Assembly (NCBI GenBank): GCA_028276475.1
Contig: JAPYWH010000006.1
Location: 1-62,230 of the forward strand
Length of the DNA: 62,230 nt
Source: Thermocrinis sp.
Lineage (GTDB): Bacteria; Aquificota; Aquificia; Aquificales; Aquificaceae
Direction of reading: 5' to 3'
Position 1 is the stretch's first letter, and each line of letters starts with the position of its first letter. Below, piece after piece: positions 19,337 through 27,967 of this stretch. Position numbers and translations under genes: made by a program. The notes under the pieces were generated by a model. The model was given only the letters and a program-made list of their open reading frames with translations, was not told where the DNA came from and made no database searches.

Positions 19337-20612
19337 AAGCTACCTCCTCAATTTTACCCACATACCGCTCCCACTCCTCTTGGAACTTTTGCATGGTCTG
19401 TCTTATGAGCCTGCCTGCCACCGCACCCAAACCGCATATGGATGTGGGCTGTATATATTTATTAACAAACTGAAGACCCTCCCAATCCTTCGGCGTAGCA
19501 TCGCCCTCTATAAGCTTTTCCAGCAGGTGCGCCTGCTCGTGGGTGCCCACCCGGCATGGCGTGCACTGCCCACAGCTTTCGTGGGCATAGAATTCTGCTA
19601 TATCCAAGCATGCCTTAACTATGTCGTCCTCCTCTGTTAACACTATTACTGTTCCTGTCCCTCCAAAGCCAAAGGGAGAGTAGTCCATGGGCGTGTCCAG
19701 CTCCTCCGCAGAAAAGCAGTCCAAGGCACCAGAAAACACCGCCTTTACCTTTTTGTTCCCCAAAGTTCCACCCGCATACTTGTATACAACCTCCCTTAGG
19801 GTGGTATTCATAGGAAGCTCATAAACTCCGGGCTTTTTTACCTTGCCACTGACCGGAAAGAGCTTGGGTCCCGGATAATCGCTCGGTCCGATGTATCTGT
19901 ACTCTTCCCAGCCCATACCCACGATAAGGGGGATGTTGCAGAGAGTCTCCACATTGTTAACCACCGTAGGTCTTCCAAAGAGACCATACTGCACCGGGTA
20001 GGGAGGTTTTATTCTTGGAAATCCCCTTTTGCCCTCCAGGGATTCTATGAGGGCGCTCTCCTCTCCGCATATGTATGCACCCGCCCCTCTGGCAACATAG
20101 ATCTCCAAGTCAAAGCCAGAGCCGAGGATATTTTTTCCCAAAAAGCCCTTAGCCTTTGCTTCCTCTATTGCATCCAGCAGTATGTAGTATCCCGCCGGGT
20201 ATTCGCCCCTTATGTATATGAAGGCTTGGTTTGCCCCTATGGCGTAGGCGGATATGATCATACCCTCTATAAGAAGGTGGGGGTCCCTTTCTATGAGTAT
20301 TCGGTCCTTGAAGGTGCCGGGCTCCGACTCGTCTGCGTTGCAAATCAAATAACGGGGTGCTGGATTTTGGACTGCAAACTTCCACTTTTTGCCGGTGGGA
20401 AAGCCCGCACCGCCCCTGCCTCTGAGCTGACTTTTGTCTACCCAGTCAATGATCTCCTCCGGGCTCATGTTGAGGGCTTTTTCCAGCGCCTGATAGCCAC
20501 CATCCTTAAGGTAGTCCTCTATGGTATGAACTTTGGGCTTTTTTGCCCTCTTTAGCAAAAGGTTCAAAGTGGTCTCCGCATAAATATTAGGTATATTTGG
20601 ATAGGACCTCAT
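19323..20612 (-). CDS. nuoF: NADH-quinone oxidoreductase subunit F (NADH/FMN/4Fe-4S)
   Basis: About 429 residues from the ATG at 20612, which has GAGGAG upstream; a longer frame to 20687 adds 25 unlikely residues. The NADH site [14 protein letters not shown], the FMN-region [19 protein letters not shown] and the 4Fe-4S ligands [12 protein letters not shown] plus SICGLG are present. It takes electrons from NADH into the peripheral arm. Start overlaps the nuoE stop by 26 bases. The remaining nuo genes are not in the window, so it could serve complex I or another NAD-linked complex. Confidence 0.93.
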   Translation of the reverse strand: MRSYPNIPNIYAETTLNLLLKRAKKPKVHTIEDYLKDGGYQALEKALNMSPEEIIDWVDKSQLRGRGGAGFPTGKKWKFAVQNPAPRYLICNADESEPGTFKDRILIERDPHLLIEGMIISAYAIGANQAFIYIRGEYPAGYYILLDAIEEAKAKGFLGKNILGSGFDLEIYVARGAGAYICGEESALIESLEGKRGFPRIKPPYPVQYGLFGRPTVVNNVETLCNIPLIVGMGWEEYRYIGPSDYPGPKLFPVSGKVKKPGVYELPMNTTLREVVYKYAGGTLGNKKVKAVFSGALDCFSAEELDTPMDYSPFGFGGTGTVIVLTEEDDIVKACLDIAEFYAHESCGQCTPCRVGTHEQAHLLEKLIEGDATPKDWEGLQFVNKYIQPTSICGLGAVAGRLIRQTMQKFQEEWERYVGKIEEVAYGTS

Positions 20613-21051
20613 AGAGCTTCTCCTCGCTTTCAAATTTATAGGTGTCATTATCCACCATAAAGACTGGCGCCTCCGAGCACGCACCAAGACACTGCACCGC
20701 TATAAGCTTAAACCGTCCATCCTTTGTAACTTCCCCCATCCCAATGCCAAGATGTTTTCTTATGGCGTCCAAAAGCCTCTTTTTGTTCATCAGATTACAC
20801 ACAACGCTTACGCACACCCTTATACGGTGTTTGGCAGGCTCTCCCCTATCAAACATATCATAGAAGGAAACCACATTCTCCACATGATTGAGGGGCAAGC
20901 CCAATATCTGGGCAACCCTCTCCAAAGCAAAGGGAGGGATGTTGCCATAATAGTCCTGAACCTCATGTAAGCACAGAAGTATTGCCTGCTCCCTTTTAGG
21001 GAAATAGTTGGCATACTCTACAAGCTTCTGCTCAACTTCTGGCGGTAGCAT
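20587..21051 (-). CDS. nuoE: NADH-quinone oxidoreductase subunit E (2Fe-2S)
   Basis: 154 residues with the thioredoxin-like 2Fe-2S ligands C-x4-C (CVSVVC) and C-x3-C (CLGAC). It passes electrons from NuoF in the NADH dehydrogenase module. The ATG follows a TATAAT element by ten bases without a Shine-Dalgarno sequence, so the nuoE-nuoF-glyA transcript is probably nearly leaderless. Confidence 0.94.
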   Translation of the reverse strand: MLPPEVEQKLVEYANYFPKREQAILLCLHEVQDYYGNIPPFALERVAQILGLPLNHVENVVSFYDMFDRGEPAKHRIRVCVSVVCNLMNKKRLLDAIRKHLGIGMGEVTKDGRFKLIAVQCLGACSEAPVFMVDNDTYKFESEEKLYEVLSKYT

Positions 21052-21061
21052 TTGGGTTTAA

Positions 21062-21067
21062 ATTATA
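21062..21067 (-). promoter_or_regulatory. Putative -10 element for nuoE-nuoF-glyA
   Basis: TATAAT on the minus strand at 21067-21062, with the nuoE ATG at 21051. A start site about seven bases downstream would leave a leader of only a few bases. Confidence 0.5.
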
Positions 21068-21249
21068 ATCCAGTTTGGCAACGGGGGAAAGGTGTATTCT
21101 AAAAATACAAACCCACTTACACACGAAAATTTTAAATCTAAAATCTAACCCTCGTTTTCCGAATCGCCGACCAGACAAATTGATTCAGCTACCTCCAAAT
21201 GTTTGTTTAGGATCGTGCCTAAATGTCAAAATGTGTTATCTTTTAACTG

Positions 21250-22260
21250 ATGGAAAGAAAAGATTTTCTCGGGCTATCTATATCAGAGTTGGGTGTGGGC
21301 ACCTATTTGGGAGACTTTGACCAAGCCACATCCGAAGGCTACAAACAGGTAATAAGGACCGCCTACAAAAGGGGCGTCAATGTGGTGGATACCGCCATAG
21401 TGTACAGGTATATGAAAAGCGAGAGAGATGTGGGGGCTGTAGCCAAGGAGCTTGGCAGAGAAAACCTTATCATATCCACCAAAGGGGGCTATGTGCCCTA
21501 CGACATTGACCTTAGGGCAGACCCAAAGGATTACTTTTATGAAAACTTCATAAACACAGGAATAATCAACCTACAGGAGATGACACCACAGGGACACTAC
21601 TTGGGTGCCAAGTTCATAGAGTGGTGCTTTAACAAGAGCTTGGAGAACCTACAAACCCATTACATAGACATATACTTTCTTCACAACCCAGAGGAACAGC
21701 TAAACTTCTTCCCGAGGGAGAACTTTTTGAGAAAGCTTGAAGAGTGCTTTTACTTCTTGGAGGAGATGGTAAAGGTAGGAAAGCTCAAGTTTTATGGGCT
21801 TGCCACTTGGAGTGGCTTTAGGGTCTCGCCCGCCTCAAGGCAGTATTTAAACCTAAGGGAGATTTTAGACATAGCCCAAAGGGTGGGAGGAAAGGACCAC
21901 CACATGCGCTTTATTCAACTACCCTACAACCTGGGAATGACAGAAGCCTTTACCCTCAAAAATCAAGAAATAAACGGAGAAAAGCTCTCCACCCTTTCCG
22001 CATGCCAAAGGCTTGGGATATACACCTATATAAGTGCATCCATCTATCAGGGAAATGTGATCGGTAGGGTTCCACAAAAACTAAAGGACTTCTTTGATTT
22101 GGAAAAGGATGTGCATACCGCCCTGCAGTTTGTGAGGAGCACGCCCGGAGTTGGCACCGCCTTAGTGGGAATGAGTAAGCTAAAACACCTTGAGGAAAAC
22201 CTTGAGCTCTTTGAAAAGCCCAAATTGGAGGAAAACAAGTTCCTAAGCCTTTTTGATTAA
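21250..22260 (+). CDS. Aldo/keto reductase family protein
   Basis: 336 residues. The family barrel pattern is seen: GVGTYLGDFD near the N-terminus, VVDTAIVYRYMKSERDVGAVAKEL (the catalytic Asp-Tyr region), then HYIDIYFLHNPE and VGKLKFYGLATWSG. NADP-dependent carbonyl reduction is the expected chemistry, but members vary widely and the substrate cannot be read. It stands alone between divergent nuoE and downstream dnaA. There is no Shine-Dalgarno site; TATCTT at 21237-21242 may be the -10 of a leaderless mRNA. Confidence 0.8.
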   Translation: MERKDFLGLSISELGVGTYLGDFDQATSEGYKQVIRTAYKRGVNVVDTAIVYRYMKSERDVGAVAKELGRENLIISTKGGYVPYDIDLRADPKDYFYENFINTGIINLQEMTPQGHYLGAKFIEWCFNKSLENLQTHYIDIYFLHNPEEQLNFFPRENFLRKLEECFYFLEEMVKVGKLKFYGLATWSGFRVSPASRQYLNLREILDIAQRVGGKDHHMRFIQLPYNLGMTEAFTLKNQEINGEKLSTLSACQRLGIYTYISASIYQGNVIGRVPQKLKDFFDLEKDVHTALQFVRSTPGVGTALVGMSKLKHLEENLELFEKPKLEENKFLSLFD

Positions 22261-22308
22261 ATTTGATGAAAAGCTACCCACTTATAAAGACCTTTCCAAA
22301 ATACGGAA

Positions 22309-22330
22309 ATTTCTTAACAATTTCTTAACA
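22309..22330 (+). repeat. Perfect 11-bp tandem repeat upstream of dnaA
   Basis: ATTTCTTAACA occurs twice back to back (22309-22319 and 22320-22330), 21 bases before the dnaA ATG. An inverted repeat TTTCC-N7-GGAAA (22293-22309) abuts it. No consensus DnaA box (TTATCCACA) is present. The site may serve dnaA regulation. Confidence 0.5.
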
Positions 22331-22350
22331 AAACCTCCCGCCATTCCCTT

Positions 22351-23580
22351 ATGCTATTGCAAACCATGGAAGTGGGTAGCTTCCTAAACCTCATAGAGAG
22401 CATAGACAAGTTCGCGGTTGGGATCTTCAGACAGTTTCTAATAAGGGAGGAGGCGGATAAGGTGCTGATCCTGACCCCCAACGAAGAATATAAAAAGTGG
22501 GCTACCGCCTACCTTAGCAACCGCCTTAAGGGTTTTGGCAAAAGCATAGTGGTAGAGTGCGAGGGAGAAAGAAAAGAACAAAAGGAGATAGAAAGTCCAA
22601 GGGACAACCTTTTAGATAAATACACCTTTGAAAACTTTGTGGTAGGACCATCCAACGAGCTTGCTTATAAGGTGTGCCTTGAGGTGGCAAAAAACCCCGG
22701 CAAGCTTTTTAACCCTCTCTTCATATACGGAAGGTCAGGTCTTGGAAAAACCCACCTTTTGCACGCCATTGGCAACCAGCTCAAAGCCCGGTATAGGGTG
22801 CTCTATATCCCCCTCATGGACTTCTCGGACAGTATGGTCAAGGCTTTCAAAGAAAACAGGGTGGAAGAGTTCAGGGAGAAGTTTTTTAATTTGGATGTTT
22901 TACTCTTGGACGATGTGCAATTTTTGGTAGGCAAAGAAAGAACCCAAATTGAGCTCTTTAGAATTTACGAAAGGCTTCAGGCGGAGGAAAGGCAGATCGT
23001 CTTGGTTAGCGACAGGCATCCCAGAGACCTAAAGGATGTTTCAGAGAGGCTCATCAGCCGGTTCGAAAGTGGTTTGATCATAGAGGTCGGTTTGGACGAA
23101 GAGACCAAAAGGCGCATCATAAAACAAAAACTGATCCTTTATGGACTGCCCTTAGACCAAGAGACCATGGACTATGTCTTTGAAAACACCGGCTACAATG
23201 TTAGGGAGATAGAGGGCTTTGTGAAAACTCTAAAGGTAAGTGGTATAAAAAGGCTTCCAAAGTCTGAGGAGCTAGACAAAGAGAAGAAGGTTCAGCTGAT
23301 AATCAACACGGTGGCAAAGGGCTTTAAGCTAAACCCAGAGCTACTAAAAAAGGATACCAAAGAGAGAAAGGTGATAAACGCCAGACACATAGCCATGTTT
23401 CTGTGTAAAACCATTCTAAACCTACCCTACTCTCAGATCGGTGAGTTCTTTGGCAAAAAGGACCACACTGCAGTTATGTACGCGGTAAAAAAGGTGGAGC
23501 AAAGATGCAGGGAGGACAGGAAGTTTATGTATATGGTCTCCTTTTTTGAAAAGAGCATCAGAAAAAGCCTGGGCTTATAA
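22351..23580 (+). CDS. dnaA: Chromosomal replication initiator DnaA
   Basis: 409 residues. A short N-terminal domain I is followed by the AAA+ core starting at YTFENFVVGPSNELAY, with Walker A GRSGLGKTH, Walker B LLLDDVQFL and sensor regions, and by the DNA-binding domain with signature GKKDHTAVMYAVKKVE. Domain II is nearly absent, as in small thermophile DnaAs. ATG at 22351 is chosen; ATG at 22366 is equally possible since neither has a Shine-Dalgarno site. The context is unusual: no dnaN, gyrB or rpmH nearby. Confidence 0.96.
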   Translation: MLLQTMEVGSFLNLIESIDKFAVGIFRQFLIREEADKVLILTPNEEYKKWATAYLSNRLKGFGKSIVVECEGERKEQKEIESPRDNLLDKYTFENFVVGPSNELAYKVCLEVAKNPGKLFNPLFIYGRSGLGKTHLLHAIGNQLKARYRVLYIPLMDFSDSMVKAFKENRVEEFREKFFNLDVLLLDDVQFLVGKERTQIELFRIYERLQAEERQIVLVSDRHPRDLKDVSERLISRFESGLIIEVGLDEETKRRIIKQKLILYGLPLDQETMDYVFENTGYNVREIEGFVKTLKVSGIKRLPKSEELDKEKKVQLIINTVAKGFKLNPELLKKDTKERKVINARHIAMFLCKTILNLPYSQIGEFFGKKDHTAVMYAVKKVEQRCREDRKFMYMVSFFEKSIRKSLGL

Positions 23581-23589
23581 TAATCCCAA

Positions 23590-23949
23590 ATGGACTTTCC
23601 CGAGCTAATTCTGATCCTTTTGGTGGCTTTGATTGTTCTGGGACCGGAAAAGACCATAGAACTGGCGGGAAAGCTGGGAGAACTTCTCAGAAAGGTAAGG
23701 GAGACTTGGGATGAGCTCAGGTATCAGATGTATTTGGAGGAGATAAATAGAAAGGTTATGGAAGAGTCCAAGAACTTGGAAGAGGAAGCTAAGACTGAAG
23801 AAGTGTTAGAAGAAACCACGAAGCTTACAGAAGAGTCCAGTAGCTTAGAGCAAGAGACTAAAACTGAAGAGGTGTTAGAGGATGGGTCAAGAGCTTCCCA
23901 AGATGCCACTGACGGAACATCTGAGGGAACTAAGACAAAGGCTGATTAA
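23590..23949 (+). CDS. tatB: Twin-arginine translocase subunit TatB/TatA-like
   Basis: 119 residues: an N-terminal membrane helix FPELILILLVALIVLGPEK, an amphipathic helix and a long acidic tail. The FPEL…LGPEK pattern and Glu near residue 5 favour TatB. The tail carries an 18-residue duplication (EESKNLEEEAKTEEVLEE and EESSSLEQETKTEEVLED). The last 68 bases overlap tatC in another frame. It forms the Tat export receptor with TatC. Confidence 0.85.
   Translation: MDFPELILILLVALIVLGPEKTIELAGKLGELLRKVRETWDELRYQMYLEEINRKVMEESKNLEEEAKTEEVLEETTKLTEESSSLEQETKTEEVLEDGSRASQDATDGTSEGTKTKAD
23761..23883 (+). repeat. 54-bp imperfect direct repeat inside tatB
   Basis: Copy 1 at 23761-23814 and copy 2 at 23830-23883, period 69 bp, both starting GAAGAGTCCA. 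It encodes the duplicated acidic segment of the TatB tail; the second copy ends at the tatC start codon. Confidence 0.7.
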
Positions 23950-24640
23950 GTCCGTGGTAGCCTTTTTGGTTGCCTCTGGCGTAGCCTTCTACTTAGCCCA
24001 GTATATTTTTGAAGTGCTAAAACAACCCGTCCAGAGGGCTTACCCTCAGGTCCAGCTTATAACCCTTTCTCCCACAGAGCCTCTCTTCATACTCATAAAG
24101 ATTTCGGTGGTTTTTGGCTTTATTCTTTCCTCTCCTGTTATCCTCTATCAGCTTTGGAAGTTTGTGGAGCCAGCCCTTTACCCTCACGAGAAAAGATTGG
24201 TGATCCCTATAACCCTCTTTTCTGTTGTTCTTTTTCTTTTGGGTGCCAGTTTTGCTTACTTTTTGGTGATGCCCATAGCCCTAAAGTTTTTAATAGGCAT
24301 AGGCTTTTCCCAATTGCAGGCTACTCCCTACCTTTCGGTAGATCTCTATGTGTCCTTCTTGCTAAAGATGATCGTGGGCTTTGGTTTGGCTTTTCAGTTG
24401 CCTATTGTTCTGTACCTTTTACAGAGGGCGGGCATAGTTTCCGAACAGCAACTAAAAGCCTTCAGAAAATACTTTATAGTCTTAGCCTTTGTGGTGGGTG
24501 CCTTTATAGCTCCAGATGCCACCACCCAAGTGCTTATGGCTATACCCCTCATATTGCTTTATGAAATTTCCCTCATCTCTGGGAAGCTGGGAAGGAGAAA
24601 AAAGGAAACCTCCATAGAGCAGGTAAAGGAGAATGTTTAA
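23882..24640 (+). CDS. tatC: Sec-independent protein translocase TatC
   Basis: 252 residues with six predicted membrane segments and the conserved cytosolic LTEHLRELRQRLIKS near the N-terminus, plus SSPVILYQLWKFVEPALYPHEKR. It is the membrane core that recognises twin-arginine signals. ATG at 23882 or the internal ATG at 23903 both place the start inside the tatB coding tail. It overlaps tyrA by eight bases. Confidence 0.95.
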   Translation: MGQELPKMPLTEHLRELRQRLIKSVVAFLVASGVAFYLAQYIFEVLKQPVQRAYPQVQLITLSPTEPLFILIKISVVFGFILSSPVILYQLWKFVEPALYPHEKRLVIPITLFSVVLFLLGASFAYFLVMPIALKFLIGIGFSQLQATPYLSVDLYVSFLLKMIVGFGLAFQLPIVLYLLQRAGIVSEQQLKAFRKYFIVLAFVVGAFIAPDATTQVLMAIPLILLYEISLISGKLGRRKKETSIEQVKENV

Positions 24641-25484
24641 GAGAGTTGCCATCGTAGGCGTGGGCTTTATGGGAGGTTCCCTTTCCCTTGCGGTAAAGTC
24701 TCGCCTTGGCTGTTCAACCTTTGGCATAGACATAAACCCCGAGGCAATAAAAAAGGGAAAAGAGCTCAGAGTGATAGATGAAGGTGCCACCCAGATGTTA
24801 GCCCTAAGAGACTTTGAGCCAGATCTTGTGGTTTTGGCGGTGCCCGTGGGAGCCTTTGAACAGGTTGCCAGAGGGTTAAAGGATGTCCTTGATAAGGAAG
24901 TCCTAATCACAGACCTTGGCAGTGTGAAGGGTAGGCTTGTTTATATGATGGAGGATTTCTTTGGTGGGTATTTTGTGGGAGGGCATCCTATAGCGGGCAC
25001 AGAAAAGTCGGGCGTCCAATACAGCAACCCAGAGCTCTTTAAAAACAAAAGGGTAGTTTTAACACCCACCCAGAGAACAGACCGGTTAGCCCTCCAGAAG
25101 GTCAAGCTCATGTGGGAGAGGATTGACGCCTTTGTAGAATTCATGGACCCCTTTGTTCATGATGTGGTTTTTGGTGCGGTTTCCCATCTTCCCCACGCAG
25201 TAGCCTTTGCCCTTATGGACGCCATGGAAAAGCTAAGCAAAAAAACAAACATAGACCTTTTCCTATACCCCGGCGGTGGCTTTAGGGACTTTACACGCAT
25301 TGCCGCGTCGGACCCTGTAATGTGGAGGGACATATTTTTGGAAAACAGGGAGAACCTGCTTCGGGCAATAGATGAGTTTATCCAGTCCTTGGAAAGACTA
25401 AAAGGGCTTATAGAGGACGAAAAGAAGGAAGAACTCATAGAATATCTCCAGCGTGCCCGGGAACACAGACTAAGAATAGATTAG
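24633..25484 (+). CDS. tyrA: Prephenate dehydrogenase family protein
   Basis: 283 residues. Rossmann NAD(P) motif GVGFMGGSLSLAVK at the N-terminus, and family motifs TDLGSVKGRL, GGHPIAGTEKSG, and SHLPHAVAFALM. It converts prephenate (or arogenate) to the tyrosine precursor. No chorismate mutase or ACT domain is fused. It is coupled to tatC upstream and converges with the deacetylase gene, overlapping by 15 bases. Confidence 0.92.
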   Translation: MFKRVAIVGVGFMGGSLSLAVKSRLGCSTFGIDINPEAIKKGKELRVIDEGATQMLALRDFEPDLVVLAVPVGAFEQVARGLKDVLDKEVLITDLGSVKGRLVYMMEDFFGGYFVGGHPIAGTEKSGVQYSNPELFKNKRVVLTPTQRTDRLALQKVKLMWERIDAFVEFMDPFVHDVVFGAVSHLPHAVAFALMDAMEKLSKKTNIDLFLYPGGGFRDFTRIAASDPVMWRDIFLENRENLLRAIDEFIQSLERLKGLIEDEKKEELIEYLQRAREHRLRID

Positions 25485-26606
25485 AGCCTTTGCCCTATCA
25501 AGGATGTCCTTTACTTCTTGCCTAACTTCTCCTTCCCTTGGCTCATCCGAAAGCCTTTCAAACATATAGCTTCTGTCCTCTTCTTCAAACTCTTCAAAAT
25601 CCACCTTTAAAAGCACCTCCTTTGCCTTTGGAGTTAAAAATTTTGGAATTTCCCTTTGGGAGAGCTCGCACCAGATCAATGCCCAAGCCCTCGCCAAGGC
25701 TATGGGATGATAGCCCCCTCCACCTAAATAAATGCCCTCTCCGAAGGCATCCTTTACCAACCTAAAAGCCCTCAAAAAGCCCCAGTTGGAGAGCTCAAAC
25801 TTTGAAAGGTAGTCTTCTTTGAGGGTATCTGTCCCCAGCTGGAGCACATAAACCTCTGGCTCAAAGACGTCCTTTACAAGCTCAATGGCTCCCTCTAAGG
25901 CGTGCAAAAACTCACTGTCGTTGATGCCTTTGGGCAGTGGAATGTTCAGATTGTAGCCCTTTCCTTTGCCTCTGCCTCTTTCCTCCAAAAAGCCCCTGTT
26001 GAAAGGAAAGGCATACTCGGGAGACTGATGGAGGGAAAGGACAAAAACCTTTTCATCTTCGTAAAAGCCATCCTGCACGCCATCGCAGTGATGGGCATCT
26101 AAGTCTATGTAAAGGATTTTGTGGTAGCCTTTCTGTTTTAGGTAGTTTATTGCTACCGCCGGGTCGTTGATAAAGCAAAAGCCGTTAGCCCTGCTTGGGT
26201 AGGCATGATGCATACCACCCGCCGGGTTGAAGGCTAAATTGCCCTCCAAAAAGAGCTGGACCGCCTGCACCGAGGAGCCAGTGGCGAGCAAAGAACCCCT
26301 CCACATGGCGGGAGAAACCGGGTTCTCAATGGTCCCAATGTGGAATTTCTCCCTTACTTCCTTGCTCACCCTACCCTCCTTGTCTGCCCTCTGGAGGGCT
26401 AAAAGATACTCCTCCTCGTGAAAGAGCGTAAGCTCCTCCCACTGGGCGGGTCTGCTCTCCACCCATTCCTCATCCCCCAAAAGCCCCATAGCCTTCAAAA
26501 ACTCCAAGAGAAGGCTGACCCTGGGGATCCTTAGTGGATGGTTTGGAGTGTATCTTAGCCCTCTGTAAGAGTAGCTGGCAATGAGCTTGGCAGAGTGATT
26601 TACCAC
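25470..26606 (-). CDS. Histone deacetylase/AcuC-family zinc deacetylase
   Basis: 378 residues. HDAC-fold residues are visible: GGMHHAYPSRANGFCFIND, then DLDAHHCDGVQDGFYED with the zinc ligands, and LQLGTDTLKEDYLSKFELS and LGGGGYHP. Bacterial members remove acetyl groups from lysines (for example acetyl-CoA synthetase in AcuC) or act on acetylated polyamines; the substrate here is unknown. GTG start at 26606 overlaps the nrdB stop, so the two share a transcript. Confidence 0.85.
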   Translation of the reverse strand: MVNHSAKLIASYSYRGLRYTPNHPLRIPRVSLLLEFLKAMGLLGDEEWVESRPAQWEELTLFHEEEYLLALQRADKEGRVSKEVREKFHIGTIENPVSPAMWRGSLLATGSSVQAVQLFLEGNLAFNPAGGMHHAYPSRANGFCFINDPAVAINYLKQKGYHKILYIDLDAHHCDGVQDGFYEDEKVFVLSLHQSPEYAFPFNRGFLEERGRGKGKGYNLNIPLPKGINDSEFLHALEGAIELVKDVFEPEVYVLQLGTDTLKEDYLSKFELSNWGFLRAFRLVKDAFGEGIYLGGGGYHPIALARAWALIWCELSQREIPKFLTPKAKEVLLKVDFEEFEEEDRSYMFERLSDEPREGEVRQEVKDILDRAKALIYS

Positions 26607-27628
26607 TTTAGTTCGCTTCTTTTGGCGTAGGTTTGAGGCTTTGCTTGGAAAAAGTCTGTTTTTGTATCGTTTATGGTCCTAAACTGGTCTATCCACTTCA
26701 TGGGGTTTTCTGTAATCTCCGGATAAAGTGGCTCATAGCCTATCTGAGAGAGCCTGAGGTTAGAAAGATACTTTATATACCTTTCAATGAGCTTGTCGTT
26801 TAGCCCAAGAATTTGGTTGTTGGTAACATACTTGCCCCATTCAATTTCCTTTTCGGTGGCAAACTTGAAAAACTCATAGACCCACTTGTTGATCTCGGGT
26901 GTAAATAGGTCAGGCTCTTCCTCCTTGAGGGTGTTTATTATGTTCCTAAAGAGCGTTACGTGGGTCAGCTCATCCCTGTTGATGTATTTGATCTGTTGGA
27001 CGGTGTTTAGCATCTTCCCCTGCCTGCCAAGGGTGTAAAAGAAGGCAAAGCCCGAATAAAAGTATAGGCTCTCCAAGACATAGTTTCCAAAGACTGCCTT
27101 TATAAAGTTCTCCTCGATGGGATTTTTTATAAACTCGTTGTAAAGTTCAGCTACGACCTTGTTTCTTTCCATAAGCTTTTCATCTTGACGCCAGTAGTTG
27201 TAGATCTCGTCCGCCTTGGTAGGCTCCACAACGCTCTCAAGGATAAACTGGTAAGAGTAAGAGTGCAGTGCCTCTTGAAACTCCTGAGAGGTGATTGCCA
27301 TAACCAGCTCCGGTGCGGTCAAATACCGGGCAAACTCCTTTAGCATATTAACCTGATAGGAATCCAAAGCTATCAAAAAGCTGATAACAAGCTCATAAGC
27401 CCTCCGCTCATGCTCGGACAAAAGCCTTTCATACTGCTTTTTGTCTTCTAACATGGGAATTTCTTCCGGGATCCAAAAGTTGGTAAAGCCCATGGTTTTG
27501 TATAGGTCAAAAGCCCACTGATATTTGACGTTGTTAAGTTCCATAATGTTGGTGGGATTGCCAAAAACTGCCTTTCTCTTGCTGGGTTCCCTGTCTCCCT
27601 CTGGGTTGAAAATAAGCACCCTTTCCAT
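26600..27628 (-). CDS. nrdB: Class I ribonucleoside-diphosphate reductase beta subunit
   Basis: 342 residues, all-helical ferritin-like fold. Metal-ligand helices are recognisable: ELVISFLIALDSYQVNM, TSQEFQEALHSYSYQFILE (Glu-x2-His) and NRDELTHVTLF (Glu-x2-His). It generates the radical for deoxyribonucleotide synthesis; the large subunit is not in the window. No intein is present. The ATG directly follows the shared symmetric -10 element and lacks a Shine-Dalgarno site. Confidence 0.93.
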   Translation of the reverse strand: MERVLIFNPEGDREPSKRKAVFGNPTNIMELNNVKYQWAFDLYKTMGFTNFWIPEEIPMLEDKKQYERLLSEHERRAYELVISFLIALDSYQVNMLKEFARYLTAPELVMAITSQEFQEALHSYSYQFILESVVEPTKADEIYNYWRQDEKLMERNKVVAELYNEFIKNPIEENFIKAVFGNYVLESLYFYSGFAFFYTLGRQGKMLNTVQQIKYINRDELTHVTLFRNIINTLKEEEPDLFTPEINKWVYEFFKFATEKEIEWGKYVTNNQILGLNDKLIERYIKYLSNLRLSQIGYEPLYPEITENPMKWIDQFRTINDTKTDFFQAKPQTYAKRSELKW

Positions 27629-27631
27629 TGG

Positions 27632-27641
27632 TATAATTATA
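27632..27641. promoter_or_regulatory. Bidirectional overlapping -10 element, cutA/nrdB
   Basis: TATAATTATA lies in the 18-bp gap between divergent starts. It reads TATAAT on the plus strand (27632-27637) and TATAAT on the minus strand (27641-27636). Start sites about seven bases downstream on either side fall at or next to the two ATGs, so both mRNAs should be leaderless. Confidence 0.65.
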
Positions 27642-27646
27642 GAACC

Positions 27647-27967
27647 ATGGACTGGAAATATGTAGTTGTTTTAATAACCGTTCCTACCGATAAGGGTTTA
27701 GAAATCGCAGACTACATAGTGAAAAATAAGCTGGGTGCCTGCGTCAATGTGGTGCCGGAGGTAAATTCCATCTACTGGTGGAAGGGAAACATCGAAAGGG
27801 ACAAAGAGAGCCTGCTGGTGATAAAAACCTCCCTTCAAAGGTTGGAAGGGCTTATAAAAGAAGTAAAGAGTGTCCATCCCTACACTGTTCCCGAGATCAT
27901 AGCCCTCCCCATTCTGGGAGGGAACGAAGATTACCTCAGATGGATAGACGATAGCCTTGGGCTATAG
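27647..27967 (+). CDS. cutA: CutA1 divalent-cation tolerance protein
   Basis: 106 residues with the compact CutA sequence VVLITVPTDKGLEIADYIVKNKLGACVNVVP and SIYWWKGNIERDKESLLVIKT, and PEIIALPI near the C-terminus. CutA1 forms very stable trimers with a P-II-like fold; its role in copper tolerance is debated. It stands alone; its 3' end overlaps the convergent trpG gene by 32 bases. Confidence 0.95.
   Translation: MDWKYVVVLITVPTDKGLEIADYIVKNKLGACVNVVPEVNSIYWWKGNIERDKESLLVIKTSLQRLEGLIKEVKSVHPYTVPEIIALPILGGNEDYLRWIDDSLGL

Noticed and set aside
20613-20687. N-terminal extension of NuoF
   Set aside because: The added 25 residues are unlike NuoF, overlap nuoE further, and the ATG at 20612 has its own GAGGAG site.
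22261-22350. Replication origin at dnaA
   Set aside because: Only 90 bases, no DnaA boxes matching TTATCCACA, and no clear AT-rich unwinding region; kept only as a repeat.
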